Below are positions 1 through 10,521 of a DNA stretch of 44,646 nucleotides, in pieces (positions within the stretch are counted from its first letter, which is position 1; each line of letters begins with the position of its first letter). The notes beneath the pieces were generated by a model. It ran no database searches and had not been told where the DNA came from. It saw only the letters and a list, made by a program, of their open reading frames with translations. Position numbers and translations under genes: made by a program. The stretch is taken from contig JAABRS010000002.1 of NCBI GenBank assembly GCA_011390775.1, forward strand, positions 1 through 44,646, in the 5' to 3' direction. This DNA comes from Clostridia bacterium (GTDB lineage Bacteria; Bacillota; Clostridia; Tissierellales; Dethiosulfatibacteraceae).

Positions 1-383
1 CCATTTATAATTGCCCAATTTATTGGAGCAGCTCCCCTATATTTAGGTAATATAGATGCATGAAGGTTAATGCATCCTTTATTTGGATGTTCTAATATTT
101 TTTTATTTAAAATTTGTCCGTATGCTACTACAACAATGTAATCTACTTCATAAGCTGTTATTGTTTCTATGCTTTTAGGATCATTAATATTCTCTGGTTG
201 ATATACATCTATATTATTTTTCTCTGCAGTTATTTTTACCGGACTTTTATTAATTTTTCTTCCCCGGCCACTTTTTCTATCAGGTTGTGTCACTACTAGT
301 GAAATATTAATATCTCTTTTTTCGATTAATTTTTTCAATGTAGGAACTGCAAATTCAGGAGTACCCATAAAAATCACATTCAT
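1..383 (-). CDS. fmt: Methionyl-tRNA formyltransferase, N-terminal part (truncated by window edge)
   Basis: Formylates Met-tRNA(fMet) using 10-formyl-tetrahydrofolate so that translation can start. The reading frame opens with ATG at 383 and runs off the left edge after about 127 codons, so roughly the last 60% of the protein is missing. The opening MNVIFMGTPEFAVP and the later HASILPKYRGAAPI are hallmark segments of the Fmt N-terminal Rossmann-like formyl transferase domain. The start lies directly after the def stop codon (TGA at 385-387), with only one base between them, so the two are translationally coupled. The def-fmt pairing makes functional sense because Def removes the formyl group that Fmt adds. 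Identity is secure; the C-terminal anticodon-stem binding domain is simply outside the window. Confidence 0.96.
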   Translation of the reverse strand, partial: MNVIFMGTPEFAVPTLKKLIEKRDINISLVVTQPDRKSGRGRKINKSPVKITAEKNNIDVYQPENINDPKSIETITAYEVDYIVVVAYGQILNKKILEHPNKGCINLHASILPKYRGAAPINWAIIN

Positions 384-384
384 A

Positions 385-858
385 TCAGCTTTTTACAACT
401 CCTTCTTTTACTTCAGTTTCTTTAATAACCTTATCGATAAATAAAACACCATTTAGATGATCTACTTCATGAGATATAACTACTGACAACAACCCTTCTG
501 TTTTTATCGTATGTGAATTACCATCTAAATCTGTATATATAACTTTTAATTGTTCAGGTCTCTTTACATCTCCGTTTTTATTAGGAACACTTAGACACCC
601 TTCATTAATTATTTGTTCTCCTGATTTTTCAAGTATTTCAGGATTTATCATGACCATAGGATTTTCTTCAATATCTACTACTATAAGTCTTTTTAAAACT
701 CCTACTTGGGGTGCTGCCAATCCTATCCCATCATTTTCATTCATTGTCTCTATCATATCTTCCGACAATATTTTAATTCTGTCGTTAATATTTTTTATAA
801 TTCTACTCTTCTTTCTTAAAATTTCATCGCCTTCTAATCTTAAATTTCTTAGTGCCAT
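385..858 (-). CDS. def: Peptide deformylase
   Basis: Metal-dependent hydrolase that removes the N-formyl group from nascent proteins. All three family motifs are visible: GIGLAAPQVG, EGCLSVP (metal-binding Cys) and HEVDH (two metal-binding His plus the catalytic Glu). The start at 858 (MALRNLRLEGDEIL) was chosen over an upstream in-frame codon at 891 because AGGAGG sits 8 bases before it, and because the longer version would overlap priA. This gives 157 aa, a normal length. The ribosome binding site overlaps the priA stop codon (TAG, 869-871), so the genes are packed priA-def-fmt in one transcript. Confidence 0.97.
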   Translation of the reverse strand: MALRNLRLEGDEILRKKSRIIKNINDRIKILSEDMIETMNENDGIGLAAPQVGVLKRLIVVDIEENPMVMINPEILEKSGEQIINEGCLSVPNKNGDVKRPEQLKVIYTDLDGNSHTIKTEGLLSVVISHEVDHLNGVLFIDKVIKETEVKEGVVKS

Positions 859-868
859 ACTATCCCTC

Positions 869-3271
869 CTATGATATTGTATTTGGATCAATTTCTATTG
901 ATACACTAATGTTTTTATAACTTTTATTAAAATATGTTTTTCTTAATATTTTCTTAATTTCTTTTGTTTTATCACTTCTTGTTTTTATTATAGTATCTAT
1001 TTGGTATTCATTGTTTACTTTATATATACCTTTAGGTACTGGTTTATATACTTTAATATATCCATTTTCTATTAGTACTTTTAATTTTTCAATTATTTTT
1101 TGATATTTTTTTGTGTTGAATTCTTTTAGGTCGTTTTCATTTTTCGATTTTGTGTTAATGTATAAAATTTTAATATAAGGAGGATATTTAAATTCTTTTC
1201 TTAAGTTAACTTCCTGTTTGAAAAATTCCTTATAATTATTATCAATAGCATATTTAATGCTGTAATGATTAGGTTCATAAGTTTGTAGGATTACCTTTCC
1301 TGACTTACTTCCTCTGCCAGCTCTACCGCTTACTTGAGTTATAAGTTGAAATGATTTTTCACTAGCAGTATAAAAAGGTAGATTGATGGTAATATCTGCT
1401 GAAATAATTCCAACCAAAGTAACGTTGGGAAAATGAATACCCTTAGCCAGCATTTGTGTTCCTATGAGTATATCGGTTTTTCCATTAGCTAATTCTTTAT
1501 AAATTCTTTCCTGTGCTCCCTTTTTAGTAACTGTATCAAAATCCATTCGATCAATATTTTTATCTGGAAACATTTTTTTTGTAACTTTTTCGATTCTCTG
1601 TGTACCAACACCAAAAGTTTTAAAATATTTACTTCCACAGCTAGGACATTTGTTATCAACTTTCTTTGTGTTACCACAGTAATGACAAATAAGTTTATTT
1701 ATACTTGAATGATATGTCATAGAAACATCACACCTGTCGCATTTTACTACATATCCACAACTTCTGCAAGATACAAAGGATGAATACCCTCGTTTGTTTA
1801 AAAATAATATCACCTGCTGTTTCTTATCCAAAGTATTTTTTATTTCATCATATAATTTTCTGCTGAAAATATTTTTGTTTCCTTCATCTAATTCTTTCTT
1901 CATGTCTATTACTAGTGTTTCAGGCAATTTTACATCATTAATTCTTTTTTTGATTTCTATAAGATTATATAAATTTTTCTTTGATTTATAATATGAATTA
2001 ATCGAAGGTGTTGCTGATCCTAGAATCAATTTACATCCGGTTATTTGTGATAACTTTTCTGCAATATCTATTGTCTTATATTTTGGAGTTATAGAAGAAT
2101 TATAAGAATCATCATGTTCTTCATCTATTATGATTGCTCCTAAATTCCTTACAGGAGTAAATAGAGCAGATCTTGCTCCAATTATTACATCCTTATACCC
2201 TTTATTAATTTTATTCCATTCTTCATATCTTTTTTTACTATTCATCCTACTGTGTATTACAGCAACACGGTTTCCAAATCTCTTTGTAAATCTATTAATC
2301 ATATGATTAGTTAAGGAAATTTCAGGGAATAACATAATTATTTTTTTGTTAACTTTAATATTTCTTTCGATAATATTCATATATATTTCTGTCTTGCCAC
2401 TACCTGTTACACCATGTATAAGATTAAATTGATTATCTTTCTGTAATACTGATTTAAGTGCCTTTTCTTGTTCAGTATTTAAATTAATATTGCTTTCTTT
2501 AATTTTATCTTTTTTTTCTAAATTTCCAATATTTTCTTTCTCAATTATTTCAATTATTTTTTTGTCTTGTAATGACCTTAAAGAGTTCAAGCTGCTGTTC
2601 GTACTCTTCATTAGTTTATGTTGTTCTGCTGTCCTTTTATCTAATAAATATGCTATTATATCTTTCTGCTTATGAGCATTAGATCTAATATTGTAGTTTT
2701 CTATACTATCTTCTACATTTATAATTCTAACAAACTTTGTTTCTTTTTGGGATTTATCTATTGTGTTTATACTTACTATTCCTTCTTCTTGTAATTTATA
2801 TAAATCTTTTAGGAATTCTAAGGATTTAAATTCTATAAATAAATCTTTAATAGATAAAGATTTATCCTTTGATTTAAGGATATTATAGATTTTGCTTGAG
2901 TCTTTATATTTTTCATCTTTAATCTTTACATAATAATTGATATCCCAAGAGTTGCTAGGGGGATAAAAAAGCTTTGCTGCATCTATATATCTACATACAT
3001 ATTCTTCTCTAATCCAGTCAATCAGAACCATAATCTCCTCTGTGACTATTGGTATACTATCAATAACTTGTTTGATATATTTAATCTTATCATCTGATAT
3101 ATCAGATTTTTCAATCTTTGAAACCACCATTCCTTCCAGTTCTTGATTATTGAAATCAACTAATACTCTCATTCCTGGCATTATGTAATCTTCTAGACTT
3201 GATGGGATTTTGTAGGTGAACTTCCTATCAATATTCCTACTTGTTTTATTTATAATTAATTGACAATACAT
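869..3271 (-). CDS. priA: Primosomal protein N' (replication restart helicase PriA)
   Basis: 3'-to-5' superfamily 2 DNA helicase that recognises stalled forks and reloads the replicative helicase. Visible parts, in order: a DNA-binding N-terminal domain, Walker A GVTGSGKTE near residues 286-294, a DEEH Walker B box, then a cysteine-rich zinc-binding insert (pairs such as CRSCGY, CDRC, CHYC, CPSC) characteristic of PriA, followed by helicase motifs including VSGRAGRG. The ATG at 3271 (MYCQLIINKTS) is preferred to a TTG 18 bases upstream because GGAAG lies 7 bases before it; this gives 800 aa. It follows rpoZ after a 52-base gap holding a strong hairpin; in Bacillus the gene coaBC occupies that position. 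Confidence 0.96.
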   Translation of the reverse strand: MYCQLIINKTSRNIDRKFTYKIPSSLEDYIMPGMRVLVDFNNQELEGMVVSKIEKSDISDDKIKYIKQVIDSIPIVTEEIMVLIDWIREEYVCRYIDAAKLFYPPSNSWDINYYVKIKDEKYKDSSKIYNILKSKDKSLSIKDLFIEFKSLEFLKDLYKLQEEGIVSINTIDKSQKETKFVRIINVEDSIENYNIRSNAHKQKDIIAYLLDKRTAEQHKLMKSTNSSLNSLRSLQDKKIIEIIEKENIGNLEKKDKIKESNINLNTEQEKALKSVLQKDNQFNLIHGVTGSGKTEIYMNIIERNIKVNKKIIMLFPEISLTNHMINRFTKRFGNRVAVIHSRMNSKKRYEEWNKINKGYKDVIIGARSALFTPVRNLGAIIIDEEHDDSYNSSITPKYKTIDIAEKLSQITGCKLILGSATPSINSYYKSKKNLYNLIEIKKRINDVKLPETLVIDMKKELDEGNKNIFSRKLYDEIKNTLDKKQQVILFLNKRGYSSFVSCRSCGYVVKCDRCDVSMTYHSSINKLICHYCGNTKKVDNKCPSCGSKYFKTFGVGTQRIEKVTKKMFPDKNIDRMDFDTVTKKGAQERIYKELANGKTDILIGTQMLAKGIHFPNVTLVGIISADITINLPFYTASEKSFQLITQVSGRAGRGSKSGKVILQTYEPNHYSIKYAIDNNYKEFFKQEVNLRKEFKYPPYIKILYINTKSKNENDLKEFNTKKYQKIIEKLKVLIENGYIKVYKPVPKGIYKVNNEYQIDTIIKTRSDKTKEIKKILRKTYFNKSYKNISVSIEIDPNTIS

Positions 3272-3291
3272 ATAAACACTTCCAAACAAAT

Positions 3292-3319
3292 TTAAAGCTT
3301 GATTTTAATCAAGCTTTAA
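3292..3319. terminator. Perfect 12-bp hairpin between rpoZ and priA
   Basis: The arms TTAAAGCTTGAT (3292-3303) and ATCAAGCTTTAA (3308-3319) are exact reverse complements with a 4-base loop. On the minus strand, the direction of transcription, the stem is followed by a U-containing stretch (ATTTGTTTGG) that is too interrupted to be a strong intrinsic terminator. It is better read as a partial attenuator or an mRNA-processing or stabilising hairpin separating rpoZ from priA. The stem is directly seen; its function is inferred. Confidence 0.45.
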
Positions 3320-3323
3320 GGAG

Positions 3324-3515
3324 TTATTTTTTGCTATATACTAATCTTCCTTCATTAAATTCTTGTATCGCTATATTTATTGGTTTTTTATCTTCAGTAT
3401 CAACCATAATATCATCTCCTGCTACTATCTCTCTTGCTCTTTTTGCTATTATAGTTACCAACATGTACCTACTTTCAACCTTTTCTAGTAATTCGTCAAT
3501 TGAAGGGTTTATCAT
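3324..3515 (-). CDS. rpoZ: DNA-directed RNA polymerase omega subunit
   Basis: Small RNA polymerase subunit that helps fold and hold the beta' subunit. The 63-aa protein begins MINPSIDELLEKV and carries the typical omega segments YMLVTIIAKRAREI and KPINIAIQEF. It is at the short end of the family's range but complete. It starts one base after the gmk stop codon, in the conserved order yicC-remA-gmk-rpoZ, and has an AAGGAGG-like site before the ATG. Position and motif agree, so identity is secure. Confidence 0.95.
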   Translation of the reverse strand: MINPSIDELLEKVESRYMLVTIIAKRAREIVAGDDIMVDTEDKKPINIAIQEFNEGRLVYSKK

Positions 3516-3516
3516 T

Positions 3517-4125
3517 TTATTCCTCCTTAATTTTTTCTATTATATCTTTTTTTCTAATAGCTCTATGATTTTCAGCTATTAAAATACTATCTACTATCTT
3601 CACAGCTTCATCCAAATCATCATTTATTATAACATAATCATACTTAAATGCATAGTTTAGCTCGTGATATGCACATTCCATTCTCTCTAAAATAACTTCT
3701 CTACTATCTGTTCCCCTGGAAGTAATTCTATTTCTAAGTTCTTCCATGGATGGAGGCATAACAAAAATAAAAACCCCTTTAGGATAGCTTTCTTTTATTT
3801 GAAGAGCTCCCTGTATATCGATTTCTAAAATTACATCTTTACCATTTTCAATTTCATCAATAACTTTTGACTTTGGAGTTCCGTAATAGTTACCATATAC
3901 TTTAGCATATTCTAAAAAATCATTTTCTTTTATCTTTTCGTTAAATTCTTCTTCAGAATAAAAATAATAATTTTTTCCTTCTACTTCGTTTTTCCTTGGT
4001 TTTCTAGTTGTTGCAGAAACTGATATAGAAATATTTTTATTCCTTTTTACCAATTCTTTGCATATTGTACCCTTTCCTGCTCCTGATGGTCCTGATATAA
4101 CAATTGCTAATCCCTTTTTTTTCAT
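3517..4125 (-). CDS. gmk: Guanylate kinase
   Basis: Phosphorylates GMP to GDP with ATP, the required step towards GTP and (p)ppGpp. The P-loop GPSGAGKGT lies at residues 11-19, followed by the GMP-binding region with [10 protein letters not shown] and a YYF-containing segment, and by the DIQGALQI segment. The length of 202 aa is normal. Its ATG overlaps the remA stop as ATGA (4122-4125), indicating translational coupling. It is followed one base later by rpoZ, as in many Bacillota. Confidence 0.97.
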   Translation of the reverse strand: MKKKGLAIVISGPSGAGKGTICKELVKRNKNISISVSATTRKPRKNEVEGKNYYFYSEEEFNEKIKENDFLEYAKVYGNYYGTPKSKVIDEIENGKDVILEIDIQGALQIKESYPKGVFIFVMPPSMEELRNRITSRGTDSREVILERMECAYHELNYAFKYDYVIINDDLDEAVKIVDSILIAENHRAIRKKDIIEKIKEE

Positions 4126-4382
4126 TTGCTAACCCTATCTAGATCATTTTTATTATTAAATCTTTGTGAAATTGTCTCTGATTGTATAGCAGATAATATT
4201 ACGTGATTACTATCCATTATTACAACAGCTCTAGTTTTTCTTCCATAAGTTGCATCAACCAATTTCCCCTGTTCTCTTGCATCATTAATCAACCTCTTTA
4301 TCGGAGCTGATTCAGGACTAACTACTGCAATAACTCTATTTAAAGCAACGATGTTTCCAAAACCAATATTTATCATCGACAT
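4122..4382 (-). CDS. remA: RemA/DUF370 family DNA-binding regulator
   Basis: RemA is a small ring-forming DNA-binding protein known in Bacillus subtilis as an activator of matrix and osmoprotection genes. The 86-aa protein contains the family signature [20 protein letters not shown] and a conserved [23 protein letters not shown] region (given here as context; key residues are the central R and K cluster). AAGGAG precedes the ATG at 4382. It sits between yicC and gmk, the standard location for this family. The regulon in this organism cannot be read from the window. Confidence 0.93.
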   Translation of the reverse strand: MSMINIGFGNIVALNRVIAVVSPESAPIKRLINDAREQGKLVDATYGRKTRAVVIMDSNHVILSAIQSETISQRFNNKNDLDRVSK

Positions 4383-4393
4383 ATAAATTCTCC

Positions 4394-5281
4394 TTATTCT
4401 ATATTTTGAGCTTGTTCTCTTATTTTTTCAATTAAATTTTTAACTTCTATTATGTTTTTTGTTATATCTAGATCTTGAGTTTTTGATCCAATTGTATTAA
4501 TCTCTCTATTAGCTTCCTGGAGAATAAAATCCAATTTTCGACCAACAGTGCCACCTTTTTTTATTGTTTGTTTTAATTGCTTAATGTGGCTCTCTAGGCG
4601 TATTATTTCTTCGTTAATATCCACTTTATCAGCATATATTGCTATTTCGTTATATAAACGATTTTCATCAATGTTGTATTCATCTTTTAAAATTTCATTA
4701 ATCCTTGTTTCTAGTTTTAATTTATATTCATTTACTACATTTTTTGAACCTGAGGTAATATCTTTTAAAGTTTCTGCTATTTTATCTATATTATTAATCA
4801 TATCTTGAGCTAATTCTTTACCTTCCAAAATTCTCATTCTATTCAAGGTACTTAATCCTTGCTCTAATGCTTTATTAAGACATTCCCAAGTTTTTTCTTC
4901 ATTAATATCTTCATTTTTTATCTCAATTACATCATTTAGGTTAATATAATCTCTTAAATCTAATTCATCATTTTTTCCTAATACTTTTGAAAGTTCGTCT
5001 ATTGCTTTTTTATATTTAACAGCTAAATCTATATTTGGCTTAACTTCTATGTCCGTACCTTCAACGACTTCCATATTAACTGAAACATCAACTCTACCTC
5101 TATTTATATAATCTTTGATAGTTTTTCTTATATTTTCTTCTAAAAATCTTATATGTCTCGGCATTCTTATATGAATATCATTATATCTATTATTAACAGT
5201 TTTAATTTCTAATATGAATTTATATCTTTCATCACTGTATTCGCCTTTTCCAAATCCTGTCATACTTACTATATCGCCCAT
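4394..5281 (-). CDS. yicC: YicC family endoribonuclease
   Basis: YicC/YloC proteins form oligomers and have been described as endoribonucleases. This 295-aa protein starts with the diagnostic [15 protein letters not shown], continues with an EIKTVNNRY segment, has a helical middle and ends in the conserved [13 protein letters not shown]...[21 protein letters not shown]-type C-terminus (only key pieces quoted). AAGGAGG lies before ATG 5281. It is the first gene of the yicC-remA-gmk-rpoZ-priA-def-fmt transcript and is transcribed divergently from rqcH. Its RNA targets here are unknown. Confidence 0.94.
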   Translation of the reverse strand: MGDIVSMTGFGKGEYSDERYKFILEIKTVNNRYNDIHIRMPRHIRFLEENIRKTIKDYINRGRVDVSVNMEVVEGTDIEVKPNIDLAVKYKKAIDELSKVLGKNDELDLRDYINLNDVIEIKNEDINEEKTWECLNKALEQGLSTLNRMRILEGKELAQDMINNIDKIAETLKDITSGSKNVVNEYKLKLETRINEILKDEYNIDENRLYNEIAIYADKVDINEEIIRLESHIKQLKQTIKKGGTVGRKLDFILQEANREINTIGSKTQDLDITKNIIEVKNLIEKIREQAQNIE

Positions 5282-5308
5282 AATTCCTCCTTTTTTTGTT
5301 GTTAATAT

Positions 5309-5337
5309 ATAATACCATTATATTATTCAATTATCAA
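5309..5337 (-). promoter_or_regulatory. Promoter of the yicC-remA-gmk-rpoZ-priA-def-fmt operon
   Basis: On the minus strand a TTGATA -35 element (5332-5337) is followed after exactly 17 bases by a TATTAT -10 element (5309-5314). The start point would fall near 5302, about 20 bases upstream of the yicC ATG. It lies in the only divergent intergenic region of the window, which must contain a leftward promoter. Confidence 0.7.
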
Positions 5338-5378
5338 TTATTTGAACAAGCTTTTTCCTTTATTTTCTACATTAATAG

Positions 5379-5387
5379 TGTTATACT
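5379..5387 (+). promoter_or_regulatory. Extended -10 promoter of rqcH
   Basis: TG (5379-5380), one base, then TATACT (5382-5387) form an extended -10 element; no good -35 hexamer is visible at 16-18 bases, which is normal for extended -10 promoters. The start point would be near 5394, giving a leader of about 30 bases ending in GAGGAGG before the rqcH ATG. It also shows that the upstream in-frame ATG at 5342 cannot be the rqcH start, because it lies before this promoter. Confidence 0.55.
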
Positions 5388-5422
5388 ATATTTCACGAAC
5401 ACTGATAAATGAGGAGGCTTTT

Positions 5423-7147
5423 ATGGCTTTAGATGGCTTTGTATTAGGCAGTATAGTTTATGAACTAAAAAATAAAATACTAAATGGTAAAATAAATAAA
5501 ATCTATCAACCGGAAACCGATGAACTTCTTTTTAATATTCGAAGCAGCAGACAAAATTATCTTCTGCTTATATCAGTTAACAACAACTACCCAAGAATAT
5601 GCTTAACTGATAGCAGCAAGAAAAATCCTTACGAACCCTACAATTTTTGTATGCTCTTAAGAAAATATCTAACCGGTAGTATAATAAAGGATATTAGACA
5701 AATCAATAATGATCGAGTTGTTGAGATTGATTTTGAAGTTTTTGATGAACTAAGAACAAAAAGCATTAAAACCCTAGCAATTGAAATAATGGGTAAACAC
5801 AGCAATGCGATTTTAATATCTGATAACAAGATTTTAGATTCTATATATAAAATTGGTGAAAACAAAGATATAAACAGAGTATTATATCCTGGTATTGAAT
5901 ATGAGTATCCAAATGTAGGTGATGAAATTAATCCAAGTAAAATAGGATTTGATGATTTTAAAAAACTGTTTGAAAAAGAAAATGAAGGAAAAAAACTTTA
6001 CAACTTTTTTCTTCATAATTTTACTGGATTTGGTCCAAAACTTTCAAGAGAAATCTGCCAAAGAGGAAAAATTGATGAAAACTCAAAAATCGGAGAAATC
6101 AATGAAGATTTATTAAAAAAACTTTATGAATCTTTTGAAAATTTATTAGAATCAAAAGACAAAAACAATTATGAATGGAACATATATTCAAAAGATAATG
6201 CATATATAGATTTTCATTGTTTTCCTTTAGAAATATATAAAGATTATACAACAATTAATTTTGAATCTATTAGTGAACTAGTAAATGAATATTATTACTA
6301 CAAGGATAAATACCAAAGAATGCAGCAGCGAATTCATCATCTAAAAAAAATAGTAGATAAAAACATATCTAAAAATCAATCAAAATTACTAAAACTAAAG
6401 GAAGAATATGAAACTTCAAAAGATAGGGATAAATACAAAATTTATGGAGATTTAATCATAGCTTATATGTCTACTGTAAAAAATTATAATGATAATATCA
6501 CAGTAAATAATTATTATGATAATAACAATGAAATAGAAATACCTTTAGATAGCAGACTTTCTCTATCTCAAAATGCTCAAAAGTATTATAAAAAATATGA
6601 AAAATTAAAAACTGCTCAAGAAAAAATAAATAAACAGATAAAGATAACAAAACAAAAATTAGACTATTTTTATAATTTGCAGTATATGGTTAATAATTGT
6701 GATGACTTTGAAGCAGTTAATGAGATTAAAGAAGAACTTGCTAATTCAGGTTATTTGAAAAATAGAAGCAGCAAAAAGAAAGAAAATGTTAAATCTAAAC
6801 CTTACAAAATAACTTCTAAAGATGGATTTGAAATATATATAGGTAAAAACAACAAGCAAAATGATTATATAACATTCAATTTAGCATCAAAAGAAGATAT
6901 ATGGATGCATACCAAAAATATTCCTGGCTCCCATGTTATAGTTATTACAGAAGGAAAAGAAGTTCCTGATGCTACCTTAGAAGAGGCAGCATCATATGCA
7001 GCATACTATAGTAATGCCAGACAATCTTCTAAGGTTCCTGTAAATTATACCTACAAAAAGCATATCAAAAAACCTAAAAATGCAGAACCGGGTTTTGTTA
7101 TTTTTCACAAATATTATACTATGTATATAGATCCACAAAAACCAAAA

Positions 7148-7159
<12 letters not shown>
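5423..7159 (+). CDS. rqcH: Ribosome quality control protein RqcH (NFACT family)
   Basis: RqcH binds 50S subunits that carry a stalled peptidyl-tRNA and recruits Ala-tRNA to add alanine tails that mark the peptide for degradation. From MALDGFVLGSIVYEL the protein has an NFACT-N domain with the Asp97-Arg98 pair (NNDRVVE) known to be essential in Bacillus RqcH, a helix-hairpin-helix region, a long coiled-coil middle (about residues 280-430) and a C-terminal NFACT-R domain with DIWMHTKNIPGSHV. The start at 5423 is set by GAGGAGG 7 bases upstream; a longer ORF from 5342 has an unrelated N-terminus and precedes the promoter. The result is 578 aa. It is the only plus-strand gene and is monocistronic. 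Such proteins were once annotated as fibronectin-binding proteins. Confidence 0.95.
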
Positions 7160-8594
<1,435 letters not shown>

Positions 8595-8611
<17 letters not shown>

Positions 8612-9065
8612 CAACTCTTTCATATTTTTCAAAAAATACTAAACCTGACAATAAAATCGTAAAAACTACTAAAAAAGAATCAGCAATATTAAATACTGGA
8701 AAGTCATAATAACCCCAAAAATTAACATCGATAAAATCTACTACAAAGTTTAATCTTACTCTATCTATTAAATTGCCAATTGTTCCGCCTACTATTCCCC
8801 AAAGTGACATTATTGTCATTTTATTAAGATTATTATTCTTTTTAAGATATATGAATATACCTATTAATATAATTATTGTAAAAACAATCAGAGGAAGTTG
8901 CTTGTTTTGTAGTATTCCAAAAGCTGCTCCTCTATTTTCTACATATTTAAATTGAAGAAAGTTATTAATAACAGGTATCGGTTCTTTCCCTTTTAAATTT
9001 AATATTGCGATGTATTTTGATAGTTGATCTAAGCCTACTATAATCAACGCTAAAATAATATGCAT
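8595..9065 (-). CDS. lspA: Lipoprotein signal peptidase (signal peptidase II)
   Basis: Integral membrane aspartyl protease that cuts the signal peptide from prolipoproteins after Lgt has added diacylglycerol. The 156-aa protein has four hydrophobic segments and the family motifs DQLSK (13-17), ENRGAAFG (43-50), GNLIDR, VVDFID with the catalytic Asp110, and FNIADS with the catalytic Asp129. AAGGAG precedes ATG 9065. The partner gene lgt lies elsewhere in this window (33490-34218), as part of another operon. The 3' end overlaps the rluD start region. Confidence 0.97.
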
Positions 9066-9076
9066 TTTATGACTCC

Positions 9077-9766
9077 TTATATTTTGTTTATCATTTTCAT
9101 TATGAGATCTGCACTTTTTTTAGCAGCTTCAAATTTGAATTCTTCATAGTTTATACCGGAAGACTCATCCGCATTATCAGAAATACATCTTATAGCTATG
9201 TATGGTACTTTGTTAATATAACATACTTGACCTATTGAACCGCTTTCCATGTCTGCACAAAGAGCTGAGAATTCTCTCTCAAGGAACAATTTTGTATTTT
9301 TTTTGCTTATAAATTTGTCTCCGGAAATAATTCTTCCAACTTTAAATGTGTCCTTGTTATTAATAGAATCTTTTGCATACTCAAGTAATTTTTTATCAGT
9401 ATCAAATATATATTTTCCCATTTGAGGTATTTCACCGAGTTTATATCCAAAGTTTCTAACATCAACATCATACTGCATAGTTTCTGAGGCTATTATAATG
9501 TCTAATACATTTACATCTTTGGAAATACTACCAGCAATACCGGTATTAATTATATAATCCGGAGAAAAATTACTTATCATTAGTTGAGTCCCCACTGCAG
9601 AATTTACTTTTCCAATACCTGATTTTGCTATTATAATTTCCATATCTTCAAAATCACAGATAAAGAAATTAAAATTTCCAATTATTTTAGTCTTGTTTTT
9701 ATGCAACTTTTGTATTAATAGATGAATTTCCTCATCCATAGCTCCAATTATTCCAATTTTAATCAT
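9077..9766 (-). CDS. mtnN: 5'-methylthioadenosine/S-adenosylhomocysteine nucleosidase
   Basis: Cleaves adenine from methylthioadenosine, S-adenosylhomocysteine and 5'-deoxyadenosine, clearing inhibitory by-products of SAM-dependent methylation, polyamine synthesis and radical-SAM reactions, and supplying precursor for autoinducer-2. The 229-aa protein starts IKIGIIGAMDEEI with the catalytic Glu at 12/13, and has NTGIAGS, GDKF, the ribose-binding ADMESG box and the catalytic Asp in the CISDNADE segment near the C-terminus. Length is standard (about 230). It sits between yggT and lspA, where many relatives carry ylmH and divIVA, which is an unusual neighbour for this enzyme. Confidence 0.95.
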   Translation of the reverse strand: MIKIGIIGAMDEEIHLLIQKLHKNKTKIIGNFNFFICDFEDMEIIIAKSGIGKVNSAVGTQLMISNFSPDYIINTGIAGSISKDVNVLDIIIASETMQYDVDVRNFGYKLGEIPQMGKYIFDTDKKLLEYAKDSINNKDTFKVGRIISGDKFISKKNTKLFLEREFSALCADMESGSIGQVCYINKVPYIAIRCISDNADESSGINYEEFKFEAAKKSADLIMKMINKI

Positions 9767-9783
9767 ATTTTCCCCAATCTTTT

Positions 9784-10050
9784 TTAAATAAATAAATTAA
9801 TTAAAACTGTTCTCAATATATTCATTAGCAAAAATGCTACTATTGGAGAAAAGTCTATCATTCCCTTATTTAGGCCAATTTTATATAGTAATTCCCTAAT
9901 AGGATAAAGAATAGGTTCTGTAAGTTGAAACAGTACATTGTAAATCTTTGGACTTACCATATTTCTTAAATAAGACAATATAATTCTAGCTAATATTAAA
10001 ATCTCTATTAAATTAAATAATGTGTTTACTGCTCTTATAAATATACTCAT
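9784..10050 (-). CDS. YggT family membrane protein
   Basis: An 88-aa protein with two hydrophobic segments (about residues 9-28 and 66-86) and the YggT-family core, including ARIILSYLR, and TEPILYPIRELL. Such genes routinely follow sepF in Gram-positive bacteria and the protein is thought to have a role in membrane or division-site organisation, although its biochemical function is not established. The ATG at 10050 is preceded by GGGAG and lies 3 bases after the sepF stop codon. Confidence 0.88.
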   Translation of the reverse strand: MSIFIRAVNTLFNLIEILILARIILSYLRNMVSPKIYNVLFQLTEPILYPIRELLYKIGLNKGMIDFSPIVAFLLMNILRTVLINLFI

Positions 10051-10053
10051 ATA

Positions 10054-10512
10054 CTACTCCCATCTAAAAACATTTTTTTCTGTATTTATTTTAATTTTAC
10101 CTTCTATTTCTGTTCCTTTAGGTGCTATTAAAAATATATCATTAGAAACTTTTTGAATATTTGCTTCTAAAGCATAAACTCCGCCTTTGGTAAATTCAAA
10201 AATTAATTTTTTTAGTTCTTTATCAACATTTTCTAAATTCAGCACTATTGTTTTTTTCCTTTTTAATTCATCTACAATAGATGCACATTCGTTATAGTTT
10301 TCAGGCTTTAAAATATATAAATCTGCATCTATGTTTTTTGTGCTTCCTTTATATGTATCTTTTATTTCTTCTTTTGGCATTTTTTCTCTATATCCTTTTC
10401 TATCTTTTCTTTCTTTTTTTACATTGTGATCTAATTCATCCTCGTATACATCTTCTTGAATTTCATCTTCTAAATCAGTTACACCTATTAGATTTTTAAA
10501 TTTATCAAACAT
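10054..10512 (-). CDS. sepF: Cell division protein SepF
   Basis: SepF tethers FtsZ filaments to the membrane and curves the ring. The N-terminal MFDKFKNLIGV is a plausible amphipathic membrane-targeting helix; residues about 20-55 are a charged, disordered linker; the SepF/DUF552 domain occupies about residues 62-150, with ADLYILKPENYNECASIVDEL and the conserved FEFTKGGVYAL segment. The length of 152 aa is typical. It lies between yggS and yggT, the classical order. As no ftsA is present beside ftsZ in this window, SepF is a candidate for the main Z-ring anchor here, which is an inference. Confidence 0.96.
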   Translation of the reverse strand: MFDKFKNLIGVTDLEDEIQEDVYEDELDHNVKKERKDRKGYREKMPKEEIKDTYKGSTKNIDADLYILKPENYNECASIVDELKRKKTIVLNLENVDKELKKLIFEFTKGGVYALEANIQKVSNDIFLIAPKGTEIEGKIKINTEKNVFRWE

Positions 10513-10521
10513 TTTATCCTC

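Noticed and set aside
114-299. Plus-strand 61-aa ORF
   Set aside because: It lies antisense to fmt, whose frame and motifs are clear, and it has no ribosome binding site or recognisable sequence.
5342-5422. N-terminal extension of rqcH from an ATG at 5342
   Set aside because: It precedes the extended -10 promoter at 5379-5387 and lacks a Shine-Dalgarno; the conserved protein begins at MALDGFVLG (5423), which has GAGGAGG.
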